Assembly (NCBI RefSeq): GCF_041146795.1
Contig: NC_135177.1
Location: 20,816,560-20,880,559 of the forward strand
Source: Maylandia zebra
Lineage: Eukaryota; Chordata; Actinopteri; Cichliformes; Cichlidae
DNA: 64,000 nt
Direction: 5' to 3'
Every line of letters begins with the position of its first letter. The stretch's first letter is position 1. Positions 12,501 to 22,190 of the stretch are shown piece by piece. The notes under the pieces were generated by a model, which saw nothing but the letters and a program-made list of their open reading frames with translations, made no database searches and had not been told where the DNA came from. The position numbers and the translations under genes were made by a program.

Positions 12501-15097
12501 GTTTTGTATATTTTCTCTTCTGTGTCAAGTCTTCATCACCCCTCTTGTTAGGTTTGTTTAGTGTTCAGTTTTACTTCCCCCAGTCTCAGTTCCCCCCTGT
12601 GAGTTTCAGTTGTGTTCCCCACGTGTTTCCTCTCTGCCCCAATCACCCTTCTCTGTATTTATAGTTGCAGTCTTCCTCTTTGTCGTTGTCTGATCGTCTG
12701 TTTATCCCTGGTTTTGCTCTGTGTTCCTGTTCCTTTCCCTCATTAGCCTGTATTCCCCAGTGTAGACTGATTTTTAGTTCCTAGTTTTCCAGTTTTCCAC
12801 TTTTTGTTTACCTTTTGCATTCAATACCAGCTCACTCTAAGTTCACCTGTGCCTGCGTTCTGCCTCTTCACAACATGTAGTCTCACAGAGCCTATTTAAA
12901 TTGCAAAGACAATTTAGTCCATTAAGATAAGATAAGATAAGATAAGATAAGATAACTCTTTATTGTCATTGCACAGTCATACATAGTACAGTAGTACAAT
13001 GAAATTGGAAAAACTGTCCTACGTCGGCACTACATATAACACAACACGACACGATATGACACATCACAATGTAACAAACAACACAACACAGTATATTAAC
13101 TTAGTATAAAAAAGAAGAATAAGTGTATGTGTATGCACACTGTTATTATTGCACATTAATTATTATTGCACCTTGTTATAAATATAAATATTATTGTTAT
13201 CGTTTTAAACATTGTTACCTCCCCCTAAAAAGTCCAGGGAGGTATCCAGTCAGGTCAGCTATTTACATTGATCAGGGCTATTGCCCTGTTGTAAAAGCTG
13301 TCTTTGAGTCTATTTGTTTGGGACCTCAGCAGCCTGAACCTCCTGCCAGACGGCAGCAGCTTAAACACCCGGTGTCCTGGGTGTGTGCAGTCCCGTAGGA
13401 TGCTGCGTGCCCTCTTGAGACAGCGAGTGCTGTACAGGTCCTTCAGGGAGGGAAGAGGATGTCCAATGATTTTTTGGGCCATGTTGATGACCCTCTGGTG
13501 TGCCTTTCTGTGTGCTGTGGTGCAGCTGGAGAACCACACACCGATGCAATATGTCAGCACACTTTCAATGGAGCAGCGGTAGAAGACGGTCAGCAGCTCC
13601 TTCTTCAGGTCCATTTTTCTGAGGATTCTCAGAAAGTGGAGACGCTGTTGGGCCTTCTTTAAGACCGCAGAGGTGTTAGAGCTCCATTGGAGGTCTGTGT
13701 CTATGTGCACACCCAGAAACTTGAAACTGGAGACCCTTTCCACGCACTCCCCGTTGATGCTGACAGGCTGCAGCTCGGACTTCCTCCTTCTGAAGTCAAC
13801 TACCAGTTCTTTTGTTTTGGTGGTATTGAGGTCCAGGTTGTTGTCTGCACACCAATCTGACAGCCTCTGAACTTCAGCTCTGTATGCAGTCTCATCTCCC
13901 CCTGAGATGAGCCCCACCACAGTGGTATCATCTGCAAACTTGATGACTGTGTTGTCTGGGTGTGAACTAACACAGTCATGTGTGTACAGAGTGTACAGTA
14001 GGGGACTCAGTACACAGCCTTGTGGAGAGCCGGTGTTGAGGCTGAGGGCTGAGGAAAGATGAGGCCCCACTCTAACTCTCTGTACATGGTCTGAGAGGAA
14101 GTCTCTGATCCAGCGGCAGGTGGTGGAAGGAAGTCCAATTTCCAGCAGTTTATCTATTAGTCTGTCCGGGAGTATTGTATTGAAAGCAGAGCTAAAGTCA
14201 ACAAAGAGCAGCCTGGCGTAACGGCCCTGCACTTCCAGGTGAGAGATGGTGGTGTGGAGCGTTGTAGCAATGGCATCTTCAGTTGATCTGTTAGCTCTGT
14301 ATGCAAACTGGAGCGGGTCGAGTGTGGGTGGTAGGCAGGGCATGATGTGACGTCGGACCAGTTTCTCAAAGCACTTCATTATAACAGGTGTTAGAGCAAC
14401 TGGTCGGTAGTCGTTGAGGCTGCTAATGTTAGTACGCTTTGGCAGTGGCATTACCAAGGAGCCGCAATAGAAAATGCTCTGAAAGTTATAAAAGCTCATT
14501 CTGATTCTTTCAGAATGAGCTTTTTCCAAAGCTGGAAAATGCAATATAAACAAACAAATAGTCACATTGTTAAAAATGCAAATTAATGTTCATGTAAATT
14601 CACATAAACACGCTGCTTTGCAGTAGTTTACAGTTAACTGTGAGCAAATCTATCAAAATGGATTTTAAATTAAAATATAAATAATGAATCTTTTCTAATC
14701 CCAGTGCACGTAATTCAACCTAGCATCATTTCTTGCCACAGTTTGGAGATATATCATCGTTGACTCGTTACCCAACCCAACCACAGCATTTACACCACAG
14801 AGAGCTAAAACTGAGCCTCATAGACTCGCACAGCAGAATTTGATATTCAAAGTATAACAAAGTCCATGTGCTGTTTTAACCAAAAAGACATTTACATGTT
14901 CCTTTAAATGAACCTTTCTAAAGAGTGATTTGTGTTTTTGTGCTGTGCAGAAGCTGACCCTGATCCACGTCAACAGTAACCAGTGTCTGGACAAGGCCAG
15001 CGAGGAGGACAGCCAGGTGCCCAGCGTCAGAGACTGCACGCACACACGCTCCCAACAGTGGCTGCTCCGCAATGTCACACTACCAGAGGTCTTCTGA
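3574..15097 (+). CDS. galnt1: Polypeptide N-acetylgalactosaminyltransferase 1 (10 visible exons, 5' partial)
   Basis: This gene encodes a Golgi type II membrane GT27 enzyme that starts mucin-type O-glycosylation by moving GalNAc from UDP-GalNAc to Ser/Thr. Exons are 3574-3740, 4334-4461, 4561-4640, 5000-5170, 8304-8421, 8755-8935, 10529-10668, 10767-10865, 10988-11122 and 14951-15097 (stop TGA 15095-15097). All have AG/GT borders and phases that join into one frame of 454 residues, matching residues 106-559 of human GALNT1 as I remember it. Visible hallmarks are the UDP/Mn-binding DAHCEC (the DxH motif), the Gal/GalNAc-T motif WGGENLE, VGHVFRK, and three C-terminal beta-trefoil lectin repeats with CLD and QLW/QQW motifs. 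The C-terminus (NVTLPEVF) fits GALNT1 rather than GALNT13. The cytosolic, membrane and stem exons are missing from the window. The last intron, about 3.8 kb, contains two LINE fragments. A teleost-specific GALNT1 duplicate is possible. Confidence 0.93.
5171..8303 (+). other. Large GALNT1 intron
   Basis: This intron of about 3.1 kb lies between the exon ending ...TLPVR and the exon starting TPTMAGG. A degraded Tc1-like element occupies 5480-6182. The remainder (6183-8303) shows no recognisable coding or RNA feature, apart from a short CA run near 6945. A 153-codon ORF at 6837-7298 has low-complexity leucine/serine content and no recognisable similarity. Confidence 0.6.
5480..6182 (+). mobile_element. 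Degraded Tc1-like transposon, copy 1, 3'-truncated
   Basis: The left end resembles a teleost Tc1 terminal repeat (GCCACTAAATTTGGTACACC, near 5489-5508). It is followed by a broken transposase in + orientation. Recognisable stretches include the DNA-binding part near 5690-5800, the segment encoding TDESHF-like sequence near 5885-5905, and HESMDPSC-like sequence near 5950-5970. Stops and indels interrupt all frames. The relic ends within the catalytic core, before the third acidic residue. It belongs to the same family as the copies at 21462, 43550 and 56385. Confidence 0.75.
9405..9860 (-). mobile_element. 3' end of an abundant teleost LINE (TTGAA-type tail), reverse orientation
   Basis: Read on the - strand, this block is the 3' end of a repeat I recognise as very common in percomorph genomes. 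Its modules are a segment rich in CCTGAGCC/GGTTCTGC near 9590-9620, a GGGGTTTTCTCT box near 9500, and the terminal CGCTTTATATTG...TATATAAATAAAA module near 9425-9480. It lies in the GALNT1 intron between the exons ending 8935 and starting 10529. No reverse-transcriptase frame survives. The class assignment (L2/Rex-like) is inference from related full copies. Confidence 0.65.
10352..10368. repeat. Poly-A tract
   Basis: A homopolymeric A run sits in the intron about 160 bp before the exon at 10529. It may be the tail of an old retrotransposed fragment, but no body was recognised. Confidence 0.5.
11270..11924 (+). mobile_element. 3' end of the same abundant LINE, forward orientation, internally deleted
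   Basis: This copy contains a remnant of the reverse-transcriptase C-terminus (around 11310-11345, encoding [13 protein letters not shown] residues). It also has the AGGATGCTGGGAGGTTCCC module near 11655, the GGTTTTCTCCTGAA box near 11797, and the tail TATATAAATAAAACTG followed by AATTAAATTGAAT near 11896-11922. The segment between the splicing-like box and GGGGTTTTCTCC is shorter than in other copies. It lies in the last GALNT1 intron. Confidence 0.65.
12110..12235. repeat. Degenerate interspersed repeat (GACCTGTCCACGG / AGCTGGGATAGGG module)
   Basis: The words GACCTGTCCACGGTGTACTC and AGCTGGGATAGGGTACAGCC, followed by GGATGGATGG, match a module that is widespread at the 3' ends of teleost retroposons. 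No element boundaries are visible. Confidence 0.4.
12924..14490 (-). mobile_element. 5'-truncated LINE (L2/Rex1-like) with open reverse-transcriptase frame
   Basis: On the - strand, an open frame with its stop at 13255-13257 runs back to about 14460. It encodes most of a non-LTR retrotransposon reverse transcriptase. The LNDYRPVAL segment is followed by the [10 protein letters not shown] box, [16 protein letters not shown], the catalytic KFADDTT (F/YxDD) motif, the FKFLGVHID region and the C-terminal thumb. There is no stop over roughly 400 codons. The apurinic endonuclease and the start of the polymerase are missing, so the copy is dead on arrival. The 3' end carries CTTTATTGTCATT and a tail of GATAA pentamers (TTATC on the element strand, 12926-12955). 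It sits antisense in the last GALNT1 intron. No target-site duplication was found. The clade is inferred from motif spelling. Confidence 0.85.
12926..12955. repeat. (GATAA)6 pentamer tail of the LINE
   Basis: Six uninterrupted GATAA units directly adjoin the LINE 3' end. Simple pentamer tails are typical products of target-primed reverse transcription by this type of element. Confidence 0.85.
14491..14523. repeat. Perfect 14-bp inverted repeat at the LINE 5' breakpoint
   Basis: The arm AAAGCTCATTCTGA (14491-14504) is followed by five bases and then its exact reverse complement (14510-14523). It abuts the truncated 5' end of the reverse-transcriptase frame. Confidence 0.9.
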
Positions 15098-16080
15098 CCA
15101 CACTCCTCACACTTCCAAATGCGCACATTCACACACACAGCGGCCCAGAATAAGAAATAAAGGCGAACGGATGTGATTTTTTTTTTTTTTTTCCAGCACC
15201 AGGAATGAAAAAGACTTCCCTACACTGGGATTTGGGAAGGAAGGAGGACAGATTGGACGGTACTACCTCTGCCGGACGTCAGAGGGAGGAGTGCGTACAA
15301 GCCTCCTTAAAGCGAGAAGAGAGAAAAGCCTCCCTCTGAGAGAGACGATGGCTGTTGTTTTACATTCATTTTGTTTTGGGGGTTTTTTTAAAGAAAAAAG
15401 AGATTTTAACCGCGGAGAGTTGACTCGCTCACATGCGCGAATACGAGGAACTAACTGGTGGAGTCATCACAGCTTCCCCCGGACAAAGCAGTCCACCGCT
15501 CAACTCATCACTTAACGTTTACTGACTGCCTCTTACGAGAGTGTGTGCACTTATTTGTGTGTGTGTGTGTGTGTGTGCGTGTACTGAGATGAATGTATGC
15601 TTTGAGAAGGGGACTGAATTCCTTGTTGATTTTCTTTCTTTTTTCATGTTTGTTTTATTTAATTTTTTATGGATTTTGAAAATGTACTCCTGTGAAGAAG
15701 GTTGTGCACGTGTGCATGTGTGAGAAGCTGTGATGTGTGTGTGTGTGTGTGTGTGTGCGCGTGTGCGTCAGAGCCAGTCCTATGGTCTTGCAGCAGTGTG
15801 TGTCTCCCTCTGGTGTTACAGTTTAGCATTTCATCTTACAGGCTGACGCCTCTGTGCAGAGGGACGACGCATACACACAAAAAAACAAACAAAACAAGAA
15901 AGCGATCACGAGGACCCGACGTCTGCCGTCAGCAGAAATCTAGAGATAGAGAATTATGATGTTTGTGATATCTTAAGATTTCTATGTCCAGTTTTTACAT
16001 GGCTTGTCTGTTTCTACTGTTTCAGTAACCCTAGTTTGTCTGTACGTCTCTGTTGTCTTTAAAGATATTTAACATAGAGC

Positions 16081-16082
<2 letters not shown>

Positions 16083-16120
<38 letters not shown>
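16083..16120. repeat. (AC)19 microsatellite
   Basis: Uninterrupted AC dinucleotide run of about 38 bp downstream of GALNT1. Confidence 0.9.
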
Positions 16121-16122
<2 letters not shown>

Positions 16123-18104
16123 AGAGGATACATGAGTCTGTTACTGATGTTCACTGCCTATTGTAGTGTTCAACCACGTGGATCTCCCCAGTAAGGCACT
16201 ACATTGCCACACATAAACACACAGACAGACACACATGCTGTATACATATAGGAAAAAGGCTGCCTAAGCCTGATACTTCAGTCCATTTTTGTCATATCGT
16301 CTTCTCAATGACCTCTTAAAGAAAAACAAAAACACTCCAAGGGCTTCTTTCCTCCAGCGGAGTGTGTGGATGTTTGCATTTGTGTGGGTGTGAGCGTGTG
16401 TTTCTTCAGTACTAATCCCAGCCCATTAGCTCCCTGTTTACTAGAACAAACGGCACTCCGATTCCTCGCTATTGGACGAGCAAGCACCCGTAGCGTAGAC
16501 TGGCAGCAGATTAGCATACCCCTGCTTCCTCCGCCGTACTAAAAGAGCAAAACGCTGTTATTTTTTACACAGAGCCGGGTTCCCTGCACTCCCCCTGCGG
16601 ACATATCTACAGCAGGAACGTGGCACCGCTATGAGAATTAATCAGGGACAGAATAAAAGCTGTAGAGAGCCAAAAGGAGGGAAAGGGTTGAACTGTGTGA
16701 TTACAGAGAGCACAGCAGATGACATATCTTAATCCATTACTACATTTCTCTCACTTGGCAAGCGCACCTGCAGCATTTCACTATTCATATCTCAGTCAGA
16801 GGTAGACAGCGTGTCTTTTTCATTTCCACTATCACGCCTTCTTTATTCTTATTCTTTGTTTTTTTGTTGTTGTTTTTTTTAAACGCTTCTGCCGCTGCGA
16901 GTCAGGGCACCAGAGGTGATTTCAAAAAAGGATTTTTAAACATTTCAGCTTCCTCCAATGGAGGAAGGGTTTACACAAAGGACACGACATCAGTTCATCT
17001 TCGCCATGGACATGGCAGTGAGTGGAGGCCATCAACAGGTTGTTTTTTTGGGGTTTTTTTTTTCATGTCTGATCGAGTGACTGTGGTGAAGACGTGAGAG
17101 TTTTTTTGATTGTAGGACAGACGGGGGAGCGTATCGATTGTTCTAAATTCGGGAGTCGGGTTAAGGGGTGGGTTTGAAATGAACTGACATGTCCAGGCTT
17201 CCACACTGAGCTGATCCAAATGTAGAAAATAAAAGTGAAAACGTTTACAGAAAACTTTGAGGTGCCTGGTGATTTCTGCCTCCTTCTGTCTCCACAGACG
17301 CACCACAAACCCTAACCCTTAATTACGTAGCCCAACCAATACTGAACTTTTACAATGATGTTTATAACCGAGAGTTTAAAAACATCTAGCACTTAATTAA
17401 AAAGTAAGTGTGCAGACGCTCAGTAATGTCATAATTACATATACAAAAATGGAGGTTCGTTGTCTGTGTCTTGAAATTTGTGTCTACGGTTGGTCTCCCC
17501 TGCCAAAACACATTTTTATTTACTTTAATATATTTCTTTTTTACTTTATAAAAAAGTGGCTTTTTTTAATTGCTTTGAATTGTGTATTGCAGTTTATTCT
17601 TATGATGCTTTTCCTGATCACTGGAATATTCCATTGCTCGCCATGTGCACCGTACAAATAACTCACTTGTGTGAAAAGGCAGGTAATAACTTGTGGGATC
17701 TTAAGCGCCAGCTGCTTTTTAAATTCCCCACGTTCCCCAAACTAAAATGGCACAGGAGTTCAAACTTTGGACACATTGCACAGTACTGTATTTTGCACAA
17801 ACTGCTGTCCACAACGATGAGTTCACTGTACTTCTTACTGTTAAACTGAGGAAATCTCGGGTCCTGGTAGTCATGTGCTCTGGAAAAGTTAATGATCCAG
17901 AGTTCCTGGATCCAAATCTGCTCTGATGTCCGTGAGAGTCATGGATGTGGAAACGGCTAGGTCCACCTCACAAAGGCCCAGTGCCCTTATTCTGATGGGT
18001 AATAGCTAATTCACTGACACTAGGGGGACCCACACAATATTACAGATAGCGGAGAGTGGTTTTAGTGCAGCTGCCCAGTATAGATTAGCTCAAAAGCTCT
18101 AGAA

Positions 18105-18330
18105 CAGGGACGTCAAACTCATTTGACATTGGGGAGCCACATGCAGCCACTTGACCACTAAAAGTCCTGTTTGTATCAACGTAAAGAGATATTTTAGTAT
18201 TAGAAAGAAAAGCGCAATGGCAACAGTACGTCTCAGTTTCTCTGCATAACAAAGAAATGCTGCTGCAAACAAATGAAATCTCACTACGACTCTTTTGGGC
18301 TTAAATAAATAAATGTGTTTTTATTAATGA
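18105..18330. mobile_element. Fragment of a dispersed fish repeat (TCAAACTCATTT type)
   Basis: The opening GGGACGTCAAACTCATTTGA followed by GGGGAGCCACATGCAGCC resembles the terminal region of a dispersed vertebrate DNA-transposon relic (possibly hAT-like). The rest is too degraded to classify. Confidence 0.4.
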
Positions 18331-19429
18331 CAGAAAATCTCCTACTTTTAAAATGACTACAGGTCTTATCCTACTATGGATTTAAACATTGAAAGTTTTT
18401 AAAACAACATTTTTAGTAATATAATAACAAAAGTTTTTGATTTCCTTCAAGAACACTTTTTTATAGTATCTGAAATATTTGCTGATTCTAGTTATTGCTA
18501 TCATAGTTTTTATTACATATTGATTATGTTACATAAGAAATCCTGAATTAACAGTCTGTTGCCAAACCCCTTGAAGAACTGAGTGGTTAAAAGATGGAAG
18601 CGTATTCACAGACTCCACTGTTCACTGGGTCTGAGCTGAGATCGGCGCTGCTGGAGACACTGGTGGGTGTTGAAAAGATACATTTCTGCTCTGCTAGAAG
18701 TGCTGCAGGAGCGGTGAGTCTGGACCGAAACATCAAGATAAACCTGTGGGGAAGAGGCTGCCCTCGGTCCTGTTCATAAACACCGCAGGGTAGTGTGAAT
18801 GTAGCCGAGTCGGGCTGCAGAGTGTTTTGTGGAGAGTGGATTATTTAAATTCCTCCACTTGATCTGCTGAATTATTCATTTGTCAGGATTAGGCCCGCTG
18901 AGAGCCACCAGGAAGACATATTAGACAACAGCGCGTTGCATACTCATCTTTGATAAACGCGGCGATGGAATTTGTTTCCTGAAAGCATCTCTGTGGTAAA
19001 TAAAGCACCGGGGCGAATTCATAATAGCGCAGCTTCTCTGTCTTCAAGAAGCAGAAAAAGACAATCAGCATCTCAAAGTTTTGTGGTTTTGACAAAAGTG
19101 AGATTATGAATCTCTCAGCTGGTCAGAGAGGCAGAGGCTCAGGAGCAAATCTCTCTGCTCACGTCAGGTCCAGCCTGAAAGGAGACGCCTGTGCTGTGGT
19201 TCTGAAGTGATTGTGCCATTCAGGAGATTTCGAGCTCGCAGAGACTTTGCTCCAGTTTATGTGCAGCGTTGTGAGTTCATGGGAGCTACGGGAGGAGTCT
19301 TTGATCTGAAGAAGTGAAGCTGAATTGAAGCCCAGAGGGAAACCGAGAGAAAAAACAGAATATTGAAGTGCGCTTTGAGCAGCAGAGTGAATTTATTAAC
19401 TTAGAAGTCTGCTCATCAAATATGTTTGT

Positions 19430-20385
19430 TTAAGGCTTTTGTTGATTTTTATCTATGGAGTCGTTTTTTTCTGTTTTCTGTTTTGTTTTTTAACCAACAC
19501 GCTACATTTTTGGATTTTAAATCCCATAATTATGCAGAGGGAGATGTTGCAGATGTTATTGAAGTGCTGACTTTCAGCTTTAATTCAAGGGGTTTAACAA
19601 AAGAAGAATTGCATTAACGGTTTGGGAATTACAGCTCTGTTTATACACAGTCCCTCATTTTTATAAGAAATGGGAAAATTACCATAATTATAAGAACTGC
19701 TTTTAGTCTTGGACTCACAGACATCACCGGGTGCTGTGTTACATCTCTGCCAGGCCTTTACTACAGTTTCTGCTTGTCTCTGGGTCTCTCTGTCTTCAGT
19801 TGTGTATTTAGTAAATGAAAAGCATGCTCTACTACAACTCTTCAGTTACGATTCATGCACACGCCATTACAATTCCTCCACCATGTTTGACAGATGATGT
19901 GTTATGGTCTAAGGATCTTGGACAAAAAAGTGTCTGGACTTCTTTAAGTTTCTTGAAGACACTTCTTAAAGAAGTCCTGATGCTTTTCTTTCCGAGCTCC
20001 TTGGACTACGATGACCCGGATGACTGAGAACCTTCACAGACATGATGTGTTATGCTTCACATCATGAGCTGTTTCTCTCCTGCATTCACACTGATGACAC
20101 TGTCTCTTGATTGGAGACCCCCTCAAGAGTGCTGCTGACTCAGTTAGATGTTGTGAAGTTGCTTTTCTTAACCAGAATTCTGTTATTGTGCACTTCAGTT
20201 GTTTTCTGTGGTCTTCCAGACCTTTTGGAGTTTGTCGGTGCATTCATTCTTTGTAAGGATGCGCTAGATTGTTGTTTTGGCCTCGTTTAAAGTTTCTGAC
20301 AGAATTAGTTTTTGTTTGTCAGCCTAATGATGGGCTCTTTTACTTGCACTCGACATGTATTTGGACCTGATATTGAGATTTCCAA
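19430..20385 (-). mobile_element. Degraded Tc1-like transposon, third family, transposase on - strand
   Basis: The block from TTTCAGCTTTAATTCAAGGG (near 19573) through CCTCCACCATGTTTGACAGA (near 19876) to CATGTATTTGGACC near 20355 matches a fish Tc1-like element read from its 3' side. The catalytic region is interrupted and shortened. It is distinct from the copies at 5480 and 28100. Boundaries are approximate. Confidence 0.6.
19936..19977. repeat. Perfect 13-bp inverted repeat inside the Tc1 relic
   Basis: GGACTTCTTTAAG (19936-19948) is repeated as its exact reverse complement at 19965-19977 across a 16-base loop. Confidence 0.9.
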
Positions 20386-21461
20386 TGAAAAGACAGCAAA
20401 AAAAACGCAAGTTTAACACTTAACCAAGTGTTTAACACTTAAACCAAGGTAAGAAAAAGAAAATCTGTTTTCTCAGTTTGGCCCAGGACTGAATGAATTC
20501 TGTTTGTTTTTTAACAGATAAACAGTGTAAACCCTGGAAGCCTGTGGTTTCAGTGAAGATCAGCAGTCTGGTGGGGGGGATTATATCTGCTGTCATTTCA
20601 GATGTCACTCTGTGCCTTTTGCTACAGCACATCAAATGCTGTGCGGTCTGCGTGTGTTTAACACTGACACTTTAGAAACCACCTTTATCAAGTGGAATTA
20701 AATTACATATTTTCATTTTATGAAGAGCTTCTTTTCTTTCCAGTAACAAACAGGAAAAAACCAGTGTTACGATTTCACTATGATTTAAGAGCGTGACGAC
20801 AGGGATTTAATCAGTGTGTTTAAATAGACCGACTGTTGGCTTCAGCAGCAGCCGGAAAAGTGTGGATTTGATATTTATTCTGTCCATCTGTCCTGAGCTT
20901 TGCTGACACATTGACAATCTGTAAAGCCTTCACAGAACAGATGACACGATCTGACTCAACTCACACAAACACAGAGGGAGGATTTCATGTCTGTTTATTC
21001 AGGAACTTTATTCTTTCAGCTTCTTGGCTACTTGATTTCCACGCAAATCCCCCCCATCTTACTTTTTAGACGGGTACTCATATGTTACCAGTAATTCACT
21101 GCTTGCGATTGACTCTTTCTCAAATGTGTCTCAGAACAAAAACAAGTTCAAAAAAAAGAAAAATTCCACATATTTTAACATGAATTTTCGAGACTAATAT
21201 CAGACACTGTTTGCTCATTGATCTTTTTCTGCCCTCTCATTCAGCAATCACACAACCCTCCACACAAGCTGAGTTAATGTTTGCTTGAACTCTGTGATTT
21301 TTGCACACGCAGTAGGAACAAAAGCCAAAGCAAATATTTTCTTTAAAGAACAGATCTGACTTCATTTGAGGGCTTAAAAATTAAATGATTCATCACTTAT
21401 ATACACTGATACCATAAAAGCCTCCAAAATAAAACCCAAAACTCTTTCTGACACAGACACA
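20386..21461. other. Intergenic DNA without recognised features
   Basis: This is AT-rich sequence between two Tc1 relics. No ORF with similarity, RNA gene or identifiable transposon was seen. Confidence 0.4.
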
Positions 21462-22158
21462 ATTGAGATGACCTGCTGAAGTTCAAACTGAGCACCGGGT
21501 GATTTAATCTTGAATCTTGAAGCAGATGGGCTACAGCAGCAGAAGACCAGACCAGATGCCACTACTGTCATCTAAGAACTGAGGCTACAATTCACACCCC
21601 ACCACCAAACAGAAGATTAGAAAAGAGTTCCCTGATCTGATGCAACACTGGGATAGTAGGGTCTGAATCTGGTGTAAAAACATGACAGCATGGATCCATC
21701 CTGCCACATATCAGCAGTCCAGGCTGCTGCTGGTGTGATGGTGGTGGGGATATTTTCTGGGCACACTTTGAGCCAGCCGAGCTTAATTTAAACAGGCTAC
21801 CCAACCATGTCCATCCCTTCATGACCACTGTGTGTGCATCTTCTGATGGCTGCTTCCGGCAGAAAACACACCAAAATCAATTCACCTCAAACTGGTTTCT
21901 TGACCATGACAGTGGGTTCACTGTGCTCAAAAGGCCTCCGCAGTCCACAGTGAGTCCCATCAATCTCAGAGGAATGTTTCCAACTGCTTTTTGAATCTGT
22001 GCCATGAAGAATAAAAGCAGTTCTCTATCATATCAAGAACAGAGTGGAGAGTCTCTCACTCAGAGAACCAAGGTTACAATGTAACAGTACGATCTGAAGG
22101 CAAAAGGAATCCCAACCCAGTACTACCAAGATGTACCCAATGAAGCCCCCGGTGAGAG
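21462..22158 (+). mobile_element. Degraded Tc1-like transposon, copy 2
   Basis: This copy is of the same family and orientation as the one at 5480. Recognisable pieces are GATGGGCTACAGCAGCAGAA (near 21525), AACATGACAGCATGGATCCA (near 21679), CATGTCCATCCCTTCATGAC (near 21806) and the 3' end GTACCCAATGAAGCCCCCGG with GTGAGAG before a TA at 22159-22160. The 5' part is missing. Stops are frequent. Confidence 0.75.
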
Positions 22159-22190
22159 TAAATACATATTATTAAGCTTTTAAAATGAGT

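Larger units (their letters stand above)
15098..19420. other. GALNT1 3' UTR and convergent intergenic region
   Basis: No coding sequence is recognisable. The first part is probably 3' UTR; candidate poly-A signals on the + strand are the AATAAA near 15155-15160 and the AATAAAA near 16651. TG/CA microsatellites lie at 15556-15577, 15732-15757 and 16083-16120. A fragment at 18105-18330 begins GACGTCAAACTCATTTGACA. This resembles the end of a repeat common in fish, in which the words TCAAACTCATTT and GGCCACATGCAGCC recur. Confidence 0.5.
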
